Shown here: piece after piece, positions 1 to 7,786 of the stretch | Layout of the letters: the number at the start of each line of letters is the position of its first letter | How positions within the stretch are numbered: position 1 is the stretch's first letter | NCBI RefSeq assembly: GCF_900102465.1 | Contig: NZ_FNBW01000006.1 | Coordinates: 124,001-188,000, forward strand | Reading direction: 5' to 3' | Origin: Thalassobaculum litoreum DSM 18839 | Lineage (GTDB): Bacteria; Pseudomonadota; Alphaproteobacteria; Thalassobaculales; Thalassobaculaceae | DNA: 64,000 bases | Program-made: the position numbers and the translations under genes | The notes under the pieces: generated by a model | What the model was told of the DNA's origin: nothing | The model's input: only the letters and a program-made list of their open reading frames with translations | Database searches by the model: none

Positions 1-588
1 GGGCGCAAGGACAAGGCCCGCAAGCTGGTCGGCGACCAGTGGAAGCAGGCGCCGCACCCGGACCTGGCCGAGACGATGCGGAACCTCTGGGACGGCGAAT
101 CCGTGTCGATGCTGCTGCGTAAGATCCAGTCCATGGTGGAGAAGCTTCCGGATCATCCCGAAAGCCGTCTGGCGGTTGCCGAGACGGCGCTCGACGGCGA
201 TTTCTGGGGCGAGGCCCGGGCCCAGCTCTCCGCGCTGGATCCCGAGGATGTCGGGCCCCGGGCCTGCGCGCTCTGGGCGCGGCTGGAGGAAGGCGAGCAC
301 GGCAACGTCACCGCGGCGCGCCAGTGGTTGGAGCGGGCGGCCTACGCGCCGAGCGATCCTGCCTGGACCTGCGATTCCTGCGGGGCGGTCGCCGCGCAAT
401 GGATGGCGACCTGCGGCAATTGCGGCGCCTTCGATACGGTCGGCTGGACCCGTCCGCCGCGCGTTGCGGTGGTGCCCCCGGCCCTGGTCACCCAGGACGG
501 CGACGCGGTCGGCCCGATCGTGGACCTGACCGCCGACGTCGAGGAAACGCCGAGACCCTCGTCTTCCGGTGCCGCCAGCGCCGCCTAG
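1..588 (+). CDS. hemY: HemY-family heme biosynthesis protein, C-terminal part
   Basis: The reading frame is open from base 1 to the TAG at 586-588, so only the last 195 residues are present and the start lies outside the window. The visible part is a helical TPR-like region (AETALDGDFWGEARAQL, then an ARQWLERAA helix) followed by a Cys4 zinc ribbon, CDSCG...CGNCG. This ribbon is typical of the tail of alphaproteobacterial HemY-like inner-membrane proteins, which are associated with the hemC/hemD region and late protoporphyrin synthesis. The last 45 residues are low-complexity and Pro/Thr/Ser rich. The exact biochemical role of the family is not settled. The call rests on the TPR-plus-ribbon arrangement. 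Confidence 0.75.
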   Translation, partial: GRKDKARKLVGDQWKQAPHPDLAETMRNLWDGESVSMLLRKIQSMVEKLPDHPESRLAVAETALDGDFWGEARAQLSALDPEDVGPRACALWARLEEGEHGNVTAARQWLERAAYAPSDPAWTCDSCGAVAAQWMATCGNCGAFDTVGWTRPPRVAVVPPALVTQDGDAVGPIVDLTADVEETPRPSSSGAASAA

Positions 589-945
589 ATCCAATCACGA
601 TCCGATGGAAACATCCGCTCGTGGGAATGTGCTCCATGCTTAATGGGATAGAGGGCGATTCACGGTACAGATCTTTTCGATCTGAACCGATCGCGCTCTA
701 GCGGAGACCAGGCCGAGCGGCTTGACCGCGGGGCCAGGCTGGAGGCCCTGGCTTGGGGGCGGGGCGCCGGCAAGGTGCGCGAATCGGCGAAATGCTTGAC
801 GTCAGGCTTAAGGGAATACTAATAGGGTGTTGGCAGTTTGCCGCGAATTGGGTAGAATTCGTTTTATCTGGCGAGAATGCCAGGTGGCTAAGACCGCGCA
901 GGCGTTGATGGCAACACGTCTGAGCCGTCCAGAAAGGACACTGTC
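589..945. other. Intergenic leader region
   Basis: This 357-base spacer holds no convincing gene. It is locally less GC-rich near 790-860. It contains the candidate promoter at 796-823, which would give the next gene a leader of roughly 115 bases. No rho-independent terminator for hemY was seen. Confidence 0.5.
796..823 (+). promoter_or_regulatory. Candidate sigma-70 promoter for the orphan gene at 946
   Basis: TTGACG at 796-801 and ACTAAT at 818-823 are separated by 16 bases. The preceding C gives the CTTGAC form of the -35 element common in alphaproteobacteria. It is a pattern match only. Confidence 0.35.
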
Positions 946-1743
946 ATGGTCGCGACGATCGATAGCGCGACCGGCGGCACCAACACTGTCGCCGTATCGT
1001 CATCATCCGGGTCGCTGACGGCAACCGCGCGTCAGCAACAGACCTCGAGTCGCTCCGCCGAGAAGAGCGAGCCGCCGAAGTTCCGCCCGTTCCTGCCCAA
1101 TGATCCCGGCTATATCACCGTCGAGCCCGACGGCCGCGACGATGTGAGCTTCCGTGACCGCCTGCGTCAGGCGATCGAAGCCGTCGCCAGCGCCTTCGCG
1201 TCCGGCGAGGGGGTCACCGCGATCGTCGACCGGGTGTTCGGCGAGATTTCCAAGACCCTGGACGAGGCCGAGGCCAAGGGCGAAGAGGTCGCGGTGCAGC
1301 TGCGGATCGCGTCCCTCGACGTCTCCGTGGCGGATGGGGCCGGGGGCAGTACCTTCGCCTCGATCCGGCAATTCGCCCTGGAGGTCGGCGTGGCCCGCAA
1401 CGGCAAGGTCGCCGCCGAGGACACGCGGGTGCTCGCCACCGACGGCAGCAGCCTGGGTCTCAGCCAGCAGCAGATCCGTACCGGTCTGACCAGCGGCAAC
1501 TACGCCCGGGTCGATACCGGCAGTTCCGACGGCAAGCTCAGCGACGCCGCACGCGAGCGGCTGGCCGCGGCGCGCAGCGGGCTGGAGCGGGTCAAGGCCG
1601 TGCAGGATGCGCTCGCCGCCTTCCGCCTCGGCAACGAGGTGCCGCTGCGGGATCTGTTCGACGGCAAGGGGAGCGGCTCCTCGGAAAAGAGCGGTTCCCT
1701 GGGGCAGGTCTTTCCCGGGATCGGCGCCCTCTCCTTCCGCTGA
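946..1743 (+). CDS. Protein of unknown function
   Basis: The predicted 265-residue protein is not one I recognise. AAAGGA at 933-938 is a well-placed ribosome binding site for the ATG at 946. The first 45 residues are Ser/Thr/Ala rich and probably disordered. Residues about 65-105 form an amphipathic helical stretch (DRLRQAIEAVASAF...), and about 110-150 contain hydrophobic strands. The tail is Gly/Ser rich. There is no signal peptide or membrane segment. It stands alone between hemY and tRNA-Thr with its own candidate promoter, so it is probably a single-gene unit. The low-complexity ends suggest a surface, flagellar-accessory or secreted protein, but nothing proves this. Confidence 0.7.
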   Translation: MVATIDSATGGTNTVAVSSSSGSLTATARQQQTSSRSAEKSEPPKFRPFLPNDPGYITVEPDGRDDVSFRDRLRQAIEAVASAFASGEGVTAIVDRVFGEISKTLDEAEAKGEEVAVQLRIASLDVSVADGAGGSTFASIRQFALEVGVARNGKVAAEDTRVLATDGSSLGLSQQQIRTGLTSGNYARVDTGSSDGKLSDAARERLAAARSGLERVKAVQDALAAFRLGNEVPLRDLFDGKGSGSSEKSGSLGQVFPGIGALSFR

Positions 1744-1780
1744 TCGCACGCCAGAAATCGGGCGGGCGGTGACGCGACGC

Positions 1781-1809
1781 TTGCATCGCCGCCACTTCCT
1801 CCGTATCTA
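1781..1809 (+). promoter_or_regulatory. Candidate promoter of tRNA-Thr
   Basis: TTGCAT (1781-1786) and TATCTA (1804-1809) are exactly 17 bases apart. The -10 ends 37 bases before the mature tRNA 5' end. Each hexamer matches consensus at only about three positions, so this is weak. Confidence 0.3.
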
Positions 1810-1846
1810 GTGCGCCGAACTCGATTGGTGTCCCGGCACCTGCGGG

Positions 1847-1922
1847 GCCGCAATAGCTCAGATGGTAGAGCAACGCATTCGTAATGCGTGGGTCGGGGGT
1901 TCAAGTCCCTCTTGCGGCACCA
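1847..1922 (+). tRNA. tRNA-Thr (anticodon CGT)
   Basis: The 76-base sequence folds into a full cloverleaf. The acceptor GCCGCAA (1847-1853) pairs with TTGCGGC (1912-1918). The D arm is GCTC/GAGC, the anticodon stem ACGCA/TGCGT has loop TTCGTAA, and the T arm is GGGGG/CCCTC with loop TTCAAGT. The anticodon is CGT at 1880-1882, which reads ACG threonine codons. CCA is encoded at 1920-1922. Confidence 0.97.
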
Positions 1923-2024
1923 TCTCCTCCGAAAAACGATCGCCGGCCAAACCCAGTTCTTCCGGGTTGCAGCGGGCTGCGTTTACGATCCTCGCGCGCT
2001 TCAACCGCCGCGGGCCGGATCAGT

Positions 2025-3239
2025 ATGATGAATGACGCCGCTGCCGAACCGGGGTCCCGTGCCCGTTCTCGCCGTCCCGATATGCCCGGGGCCCGTTCCG
2101 TCCGGACGCTTCTGCCGATCCTGGTGATCCTGCCGGCAGTGCTGGCGGTGATCTATCTGCGCGGCCCGGATGCTTTCCTTCATCCCAATTTCTGGGCGGA
2201 GGACGGCAACATCTTCTTTGCGGACTGGCAGTCACTCGGGCTCGCCAGCCTGCTGCATCCCTATAACGGCTATCTTCACCTGGCGCCCCGGCTGGTGGCG
2301 GCCCTGGCGGGTGCCTTCCCGTTGGAGCAGACTCCCTTGGTCTACCTGATCGCGAGCCAGGCGATCGCCTTGTGGTGCGCCGTCACGATCTACCTGGCGA
2401 TGCCGGAGCGGGGCCTGTTGCCGCCGCTGTTCCTCGCCCCGTTCCTCGCCATCGGCGCCACCGAGGTGCTGTCGTCGCCGACCAACCTGCAATGGATTCT
2501 GGCGCTCGGCCTGATCGCCGTGCTGCTCGCCCCGGCGCCGCGCACGACCGTCGGACGGGCGAACCATCTGGCCTTCGCGGTGCTGGCCGGCCTGTCTGGA
2601 CCCTTCTCGCTGTTCGCTGTCGTGGCGGCGGTGCTGGCCCGGGTCGGTCTGCGGCTGCCGACCGACCGCGGCCAGTATCTGCTCGTCGCCGTGGTCGCCG
2701 CCGCGACGGCGGCGCAGGCCCTGACCCTGTCCGGCACATACGGTTCCGAGGCCGGGTCCGTGACCGCCGCCAAGCTCTACGCGGCCTTCTTCGCCGTCCT
2801 GCGCAAGTCGATGGGCGGCAGCGTTCAGGCAATCGTCGTCTCTGCCGTGGTGCTGATCGGCGTGGCGGTGGGGCGCGACCGGGCGTGGCGGGCCGGCCTG
2901 GCGCTGTTCGCCCTGATCCTCACCCTGTCGATCTCCCTGCGCTTCGGCTCGGAGCCGGAGGTGTTTCCCCACGGGGTGAGCCAGCGGTACTTCTATGTCC
3001 AGTCGGCGGTCTGGCTGGCGGTCCTGATGTCGATGCTCTGGGATCCCGGCCTGCGGGTGGTGCGTCTGCTGGCGGCGGTCGGTCTCGTCCTGTACGGCAT
3101 TTCCCTGTTCGACGGGAAGCTCGTGCGGCACCCCCGGAATCCCATCGACGACTGGCAAGCCGTCGTCGACCGGGCCGTCGAGGCGCCGATGCAGTACCGC
3201 TATCCGCCCGGTTGGAGCGTGATCGTCAAGCCGCGCTGA
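2025..3239 (+). CDS. Polytopic membrane protein, possible GT-C type
   Basis: The protein has 404 residues from the ATG at 2025; the frame is open further upstream but would run into tRNA-Thr, so that extension is rejected. After a basic N-terminus come about nine to eleven hydrophobic segments. The first periplasmic loop after TM1 carries HPNFWAEDG...FF and HPYNGYLHLAPR. Acidic residues in the first loop are a hallmark of GT-C lipid-linked sugar transferases, and the short soluble tail (DDWQAVVDRAV) also fits. No substrate can be named. The gene is followed by a convergent lipoprotein gene 17 bases away. Confidence 0.75.
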   Translation: MMNDAAAEPGSRARSRRPDMPGARSVRTLLPILVILPAVLAVIYLRGPDAFLHPNFWAEDGNIFFADWQSLGLASLLHPYNGYLHLAPRLVAALAGAFPLEQTPLVYLIASQAIALWCAVTIYLAMPERGLLPPLFLAPFLAIGATEVLSSPTNLQWILALGLIAVLLAPAPRTTVGRANHLAFAVLAGLSGPFSLFAVVAAVLARVGLRLPTDRGQYLLVAVVAAATAAQALTLSGTYGSEAGSVTAAKLYAAFFAVLRKSMGGSVQAIVVSAVVLIGVAVGRDRAWRAGLALFALILTLSISLRFGSEPEVFPHGVSQRYFYVQSAVWLAVLMSMLWDPGLRVVRLLAAVGLVLYGISLFDGKLVRHPRNPIDDWQAVVDRAVEAPMQYRYPPGWSVIVKPR

Positions 3240-3256
3240 AGAGCGGCCTGGCGCGC

Positions 3257-4000
3257 TCAGCTTCCGGCGTTGCCGGGCAGCGGCAGGATCATGGCGTAGT
3301 CGCCGCCGTCGCGCAGGGCCTCGCGGATCCGCAGGAGTCCCTGCTGGTCGCGGCCGACGCCGGCGAACAGCCGCACATACTCGCCGGCCACCGTGCGGAC
3401 TTCCACGAGGGTCGGGGTCTCGTCGCCCAGGATGTCGCGGTAGCGGCTCAGCAGCACTTCCCAACCCGCCAGGGCGGCCTCGTGGGAGCGGTAGCTGGCG
3501 AGATGCACCGCCCGCACCGCGCTGCTGGGCGGCGGCCAGGCGATGCGGCTGGTCCGCAGTTCCAGCCGTTCCAGCCGGGCCCGCAGGACGGCCTCGCCGT
3601 CGGTGTCGCCCCCGGAGATCCGGGAGACCGCCGCCGCCAGGGCCGTCACGTCATGCTGCAGGGAATCGACCTCCGCCTGCCGGGCGGGCTCGTCGGCATC
3701 GGGATACGCCGATGCACCGGGGCCGGACCGCTCAAGGGCCTGGAGCCGGTCGGCGATGGCAGCGGTCATCCGCTCCAGGCCGTCCAGCCGCTCGTCCCGG
3801 GTCCGCTGGGAGTCGAGCACCGGTTCGATGCGACGGTCGACGAGATGCGTCTGCCGGCCGCGTTCGCGCTCAAGCGCCTGCTGGACCGCGGCCTCGATCC
3901 GGGCCTGGCGCTGCTGCTCCGTCTCGAACACGGCAAACGAGCCGCATCCGGTCAGGGCGACCAGACAGCCGATCACGATTGCATGCCGCATGAGGTCCAT
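3257..4000 (-). CDS. SPOR-domain-like lipoprotein with coiled coil
   Basis: The 247-residue product has a lipoprotein signal with lipobox LTGC (Cys19). Residues about 28-150 are charged, heptad-like coiled coil (QQRQARIEAAVQQALERER and similar). The C-terminal 75 residues (AVHLASYRSHEAALAGW..., ending in R..AGV..) have the SPOR pattern, a fold that binds denuded peptidoglycan at division sites. It is probably attached to a membrane and reaches into the periplasm. ATG codons at 4000 and 3991 are both possible starts. It lies downstream of, and in the same direction as, the aldolase gene. Confidence 0.75.
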   Translation of the reverse strand: MDLMRHAIVIGCLVALTGCGSFAVFETEQQRQARIEAAVQQALERERGRQTHLVDRRIEPVLDSQRTRDERLDGLERMTAAIADRLQALERSGPGASAYPDADEPARQAEVDSLQHDVTALAAAVSRISGGDTDGEAVLRARLERLELRTSRIAWPPPSSAVRAVHLASYRSHEAALAGWEVLLSRYRDILGDETPTLVEVRTVAGEYVRLFAGVGRDQQGLLRIREALRDGGDYAMILPLPGNAGS

Positions 4001-4090
4001 CGGCGCCCTCCCGTTTCCGGCAGTGTATCAAAGGCCGGACATTGCGGCGACGATCCGTCTGAAAATCCTCTTTTTATATAGGGCCTTGTC

Positions 4091-4876
4091 CTATTTCGAC
4101 CCGCTCCCGACACCGGCACGGAACGCCTCCACATCGGCCTGCATGCCGGCGCGGATCAGGTAGGCGTCGGCCAGGCCGGCGACGAAGGAGTACCCCTCCG
4201 CCACCAGGTCGGTCAGGCTGTGGCCGGGGCGCGGGATCGTGCCCATCGGCTTGCCCGCCTTGCGGATGGCGGCCTCTGCGGCATTGATCTGCGCCGTCAC
4301 CTTCGCCTCGCCCGGCTGTTCCAGCAGGCCGAGGGAGCCGGACAGGTCGGCGACGCCGATGAAGACCAGATCGACACCGTCCACCGCGGCGATCGCTTCG
4401 GCCTCCGCCACGGCGGTGTGGGATTCGAGCTGGAGGCAGATCAGCAGGTTCTCGTTCGCCCGCTTGGCGTAGTCCGGGGCGGCACCGTAGCCGGAGGCGC
4501 GCACGGTCGGCGCCGAATAGCCGCGACGGCCCTGGGGCGGGTAGCGGCAGGCGTCGACGATCGCCCGGGCCTCTTCCGCGCTCTCGACCATCGGGATCAT
4601 CAGCGCCTCGGCGCCGGCGTCGAGCACCCGCTTCATGTAGTCGCCGTCGGAGCCCGGGCAGCGCACCATGCAGGTGGCGTTGCCGGCCTGGGCGGCGCGC
4701 ATCATGTGCACCGTCGTATCGAGCGAGGCGAAGCCGTGCTCGTTGTCCAGGATCAGGCAGTCGTAGCCGACCAGGCTGGCGATCTCGGCGATCGACGGCT
4801 CCGACATCTGCAGCCACACGCCCAGGGTCGGCTCACCACGGGCAATCTTCGCCTTCAAGGCATTGTCACGGAACAT
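4091..4876 (-). CDS. HpcH/HpaI family aldolase
   Basis: This 261-residue class II aldolase is predicted to cleave or form 2-keto-3-deoxy acids, such as 4-hydroxy-2-oxoheptanedioate, using a divalent metal. It shows the family markers GVWLQ, LILDNEHG, a P-M-V-E-S region, an ENLLICLQLES metal-binding stretch and GVDLVFIGVADLSGSLG. Length is normal for the family. The start at 4876 is chosen because GGAGGA lies seven to twelve bases upstream; the frame continues to 5002 without support. No degradation operon surrounds it, so the true substrate is unknown. Confidence 0.88.
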   Translation of the reverse strand: MFRDNALKAKIARGEPTLGVWLQMSEPSIAEIASLVGYDCLILDNEHGFASLDTTVHMMRAAQAGNATCMVRCPGSDGDYMKRVLDAGAEALMIPMVESAEEARAIVDACRYPPQGRRGYSAPTVRASGYGAAPDYAKRANENLLICLQLESHTAVAEAEAIAAVDGVDLVFIGVADLSGSLGLLEQPGEAKVTAQINAAEAAIRKAGKPMGTIPRPGHSLTDLVAEGYSFVAGLADAYLIRAGMQADVEAFRAGVGSGSK

Positions 4877-5024
4877 GCGGTCTCTTCCTCCCATGGATCC
4901 TTGTTCGCGGGGATCCTGGGCGCAGCGAAGCACGCGCGCGACCGCCCCGCAACGCAGAGAATGGCGAATTCCGCTATTCGGTCGCGGGGCGGAAACCGTC
5001 ACAGGATCCGGCTATACAGGGGCC

Positions 5025-5750
5025 ATGCGCATCCTGACCTGGAACACCTGGAAGAACAGCCCGCCCTATCGTGCCCGTCTCGCGGTTCTGGCCCGGGCGG
5101 CGGCCGAGGTCCGTCCGGACATCGTCCTGCTGCAGGAGGCGTTCATCGGCGGCGGGCAGGACACCGCCGCCGTTCTCGCGGAGGCGTTGGGCCTGCGATG
5201 CCTCGCCGCTCCGGCGCGGGCCAAGCCGAGGCCGCAGGAGGACGGCTCCATGGCGGACAGCACCAACGGGCTGGCGATCCTGACGCGGCGAGAGGCGTCG
5301 GAGCATCGGGTGATCGCCCTGCCACCCCATCCCGAGGACCCGGACCGCATCGCCCAGGTGGCGCGGATCGACGGCATGACGGTCGTCAACCTGCACCTGA
5401 CCCATCTGGCCGACGGAGACGCACTGCGCCGGAACCAGGTCCTTCACCTGCTGCGCCATCTGGACCCGGAGGCGCCGACGGTTCTGGGCGGCGACCTGAA
5501 CGCCGGGCCGGGCGATCCCGCGCCGGAGGCGCTGGACGAGGCCGGTTTCCGGGATCTGGCGGCGGATCGGCCGGAGCCTACCGTGCCGGGTCGTCGCATC
5601 GATTTCCTGATGACCCGGGCCCTGCCCCTCGCGGGCGTGGAGACGCGGCTGGTCGGCGCGCTGCCGATCGGCGGCGTCGCCGGCAGCGACCATGCCGGGG
5701 TCCTGGCGGTGGTGGAGCCGGGCCGGGAATCGACCGTCACGGTTGCATGA
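5025..5750 (+). CDS. Endonuclease/exonuclease/phosphatase family protein
   Basis: The 241-residue protein has the EEP fold motifs in order: ILTWNTW at the start, DIVLLQEAF (metal-binding Glu), VNLHLTHLADGD, VLGGDLNAGPGD (catalytic Asp-Asn) and GSDHAGVLAVV at the end. The family hydrolyses phosphodiester or phosphomonoester bonds in nucleic acids, lipids or sugar phosphates; the substrate here cannot be decided. The ATG at 5025 begins exactly at the first core strand, so the longer frame to 4863 is rejected. It is divergent from the aldolase gene. Confidence 0.85.
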   Translation: MRILTWNTWKNSPPYRARLAVLARAAAEVRPDIVLLQEAFIGGGQDTAAVLAEALGLRCLAAPARAKPRPQEDGSMADSTNGLAILTRREASEHRVIALPPHPEDPDRIAQVARIDGMTVVNLHLTHLADGDALRRNQVLHLLRHLDPEAPTVLGGDLNAGPGDPAPEALDEAGFRDLAADRPEPTVPGRRIDFLMTRALPLAGVETRLVGALPIGGVAGSDHAGVLAVVEPGRESTVTVA

Positions 5751-5835
5751 GATCCGGGGATTGCGCTTGACCCGGCGGTCGCCCGCTTCTAGAGGCGGGG
5801 TCCGGTGCGCCGCCCGCGCGCCCATGGAGCAGTGC

Positions 5836-7251
5836 ATGGTCTCCCCCGACCCCATCCTGTCAGCAAGCCGGGCGCCCAGCGCCTATGCGACGGAAGTCCG
5901 CGCCACACTGGCCCTGGGCATCCCGATCGCCGCGACCCAGCTCGCCCAGATGATGCTGCAGACGACCGACGTGCTGATGACGGGCCATCTCGGGCCCGAG
6001 GCATTGGCCGCCGCGCAACTCGGCCACAATCTCTACTTTCCGGTCTTCGTCACGATCCTGGGGACGCTGTTCGCCAGTTCGGCCATGTTCGCCCAGGAAC
6101 TCGGCGGCCGGCGCTACAAGGGCGTGCGCCGGACCTTCCGGCAGGCGATGTGGCTGATCCTGGCGGTGACGCCGCTCGCCTGGCTGTATTTCGGCCATGC
6201 GGAGCAGATGCTGCTGGCCATGGGCCAGGACCCGGTGCTGGCGGCGCGCGCCCAGACCTATTGCGACGGGGTGATGTGGGGCCTGCCGTTCATGGCCGGC
6301 TTCGCCCTGCTGCGGAACTTCATCGCCGCCCATGGCCGCCCGCGCCCGGCCATGTGGCTGCTCGCCGTCGGCATTCCGGTGAACGCGGCCGCCGATTACG
6401 CGCTGATGTTCGGCGGATTCGGCCTGCCGCGTCTGGAACTCTACGGCCTCGGCATCGCCACCTCGCTGGTCCAGGGGGCGATGTTCTTCGTGCTGCTGGC
6501 CTATATCCTGCGCGACCGGCGGTACCGCCGGTACATGCTGCTGGTGCGGTTCTGGCGGTCGGACTGGCCGCGGTTCCGCGAGCTGTGGGTTCTCGGCCTG
6601 CCGATCGGCCTGACCAAGCTGGCCGAGGCCGGGCTGTTCGCCGCCACCGGGTTCCTGATCGGGCTGATCGGCGTGGCCGAGCTTGCGGGCCATGCCGTCG
6701 CCCTGCAGTTCGCCGCCATCGCCTTCATGATCCCCTTCGGCGTCGCCCAGGCGGCCACGGTGCGGGTCGGGCTGGCGGTCGGCCGCCGCGATCCCGACGG
6801 CGCGGTGCTGGCCGGCCGGGTGGCGACCCTGGTCGGCGTGCTGGTGATGGTGCCCTCGGCCCTGATCTACGTGTTCTGCGGCGAGCCGCTGGTGTCGCTG
6901 TTCCTCGACACCGGCGATCCGGCGGAATACGCCGCGGTCGGCCATGCGGTGACCTATCTGGCGATCGCCGGGCTGTTCCAGTTCGCCGATGGTGGCCAGT
7001 CGGTGGCGGCGGGCGCGCTGCGCGGCTTCAAGGACACCCGGGTGCCGATGATCATCGCCCTGATCGGCTACTGGCCGGTCGGGATCGGCGCGGCCGTGCT
7101 GTTCGCCTTTCCCATGGGATTTGGCGGCGAGGGCGTGTGGGCCGGACTGGCGCTCGGCCTGTTCGTGGTCTGGGTGATGCTGGCGCTGCGGCTGCGCCGG
7201 GTGGCGGGACGGCAGAGTCCCACGGCCGTCCCGGCCGCCGTCAGTGGCTGA
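5836..7251 (+). CDS. MATE-family multidrug efflux protein
   Basis: A 471-residue inner-membrane antiporter with about 12 hydrophobic segments. The N-half shows the MATE pattern GIPIAATQLAQMMLQTTDVLMTGHLG and the repeat half begins near LGLPIGLTKLAEAG. Such proteins export cationic drugs in exchange for Na+ or H+. GGAG at 5826-5829 favours the ATG at 5836 over the one at 5824. Its last 11 bases overlap the 3' end of the convergent DUF4170 gene. Confidence 0.92.
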   Translation: MVSPDPILSASRAPSAYATEVRATLALGIPIAATQLAQMMLQTTDVLMTGHLGPEALAAAQLGHNLYFPVFVTILGTLFASSAMFAQELGGRRYKGVRRTFRQAMWLILAVTPLAWLYFGHAEQMLLAMGQDPVLAARAQTYCDGVMWGLPFMAGFALLRNFIAAHGRPRPAMWLLAVGIPVNAAADYALMFGGFGLPRLELYGLGIATSLVQGAMFFVLLAYILRDRRYRRYMLLVRFWRSDWPRFRELWVLGLPIGLTKLAEAGLFAATGFLIGLIGVAELAGHAVALQFAAIAFMIPFGVAQAATVRVGLAVGRRDPDGAVLAGRVATLVGVLVMVPSALIYVFCGEPLVSLFLDTGDPAEYAAVGHAVTYLAIAGLFQFADGGQSVAAGALRGFKDTRVPMIIALIGYWPVGIGAAVLFAFPMGFGGEGVWAGLALGLFVVWVMLALRLRRVAGRQSPTAVPAAVSG

Positions 7252-7615
7252 TCTTCTCGATCCGCCAGCGGGAATGGGCGTCGTCGACGCTCTCCCAGGC
7301 CTTCTGCGACCAGACCGACTTGGCCTCCTCGTAGTCGTCGAACGGGCCGAACTTCTGCTCCGGCGAGCCGTCGGCGGTTTCGGTGAAGTCGGTCGATTTG
7401 TAGACCCCGCCGACCACCCAGAACTCGGTCGCCTCCTCGTTCAGGATGCGGTAGCGCACATGGGCGTCGTCCACATGCTGCCAGGCGAGCTTGCCCCAGA
7501 CCGACTTGGCGGTCTCGTAGTCGTCGAACGGGCCGATCTTCTTCTCGGCGTCGCCGCCGACGATGTTGGTGAAGCTGGTGTCGGTGTATTCGCCGCCGAT
7601 AACCCAATAGACCAT
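7241..7615 (-). CDS. Tandem DUF4170 protein
   Basis: The 124-residue protein consists of two copies of a roughly 60-residue unit. Copy 1 (1-63) begins YWVIGGEYTDTSF and contains KIGPFDDYETAKSVW; copy 2 (64-124) begins FWVVGGVYKSTDF and contains KFGPFDDYEEAKSVW. This matches DUF4170, usually a single-unit protein of alphaproteobacteria. No function is known. It is soluble and acidic with no signal peptide. The 3' end overlaps the MATE gene by 11 bases on the other strand. Confidence 0.8.
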   Translation of the reverse strand: MVYWVIGGEYTDTSFTNIVGGDAEKKIGPFDDYETAKSVWGKLAWQHVDDAHVRYRILNEEATEFWVVGGVYKSTDFTETADGSPEQKFGPFDDYEEAKSVWSQKAWESVDDAHSRWRIEKISH

Positions 7616-7786
7616 GGCACCCTCCGCCGTGAGTTCCGCCCCCTATACCGAAGCCGGCGGCGGGCTTCAATCGTGCGGTCCGTCGCGGGTCGCGGTCCTG
7701 CGGCGCCCGCGGCCATCGCAGCATCGGACGACGCCCCCATCTATGCAGTGGGATAAACCGGCCGACCTGAGTAGATTGCGCCCGCG

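Noticed and set aside
1884-2024. Extension of the membrane protein start upstream to 1884
   Set aside because: It would overlap the tRNA-Thr gene. The ATG at 2025 gives a normal leader before TM1.
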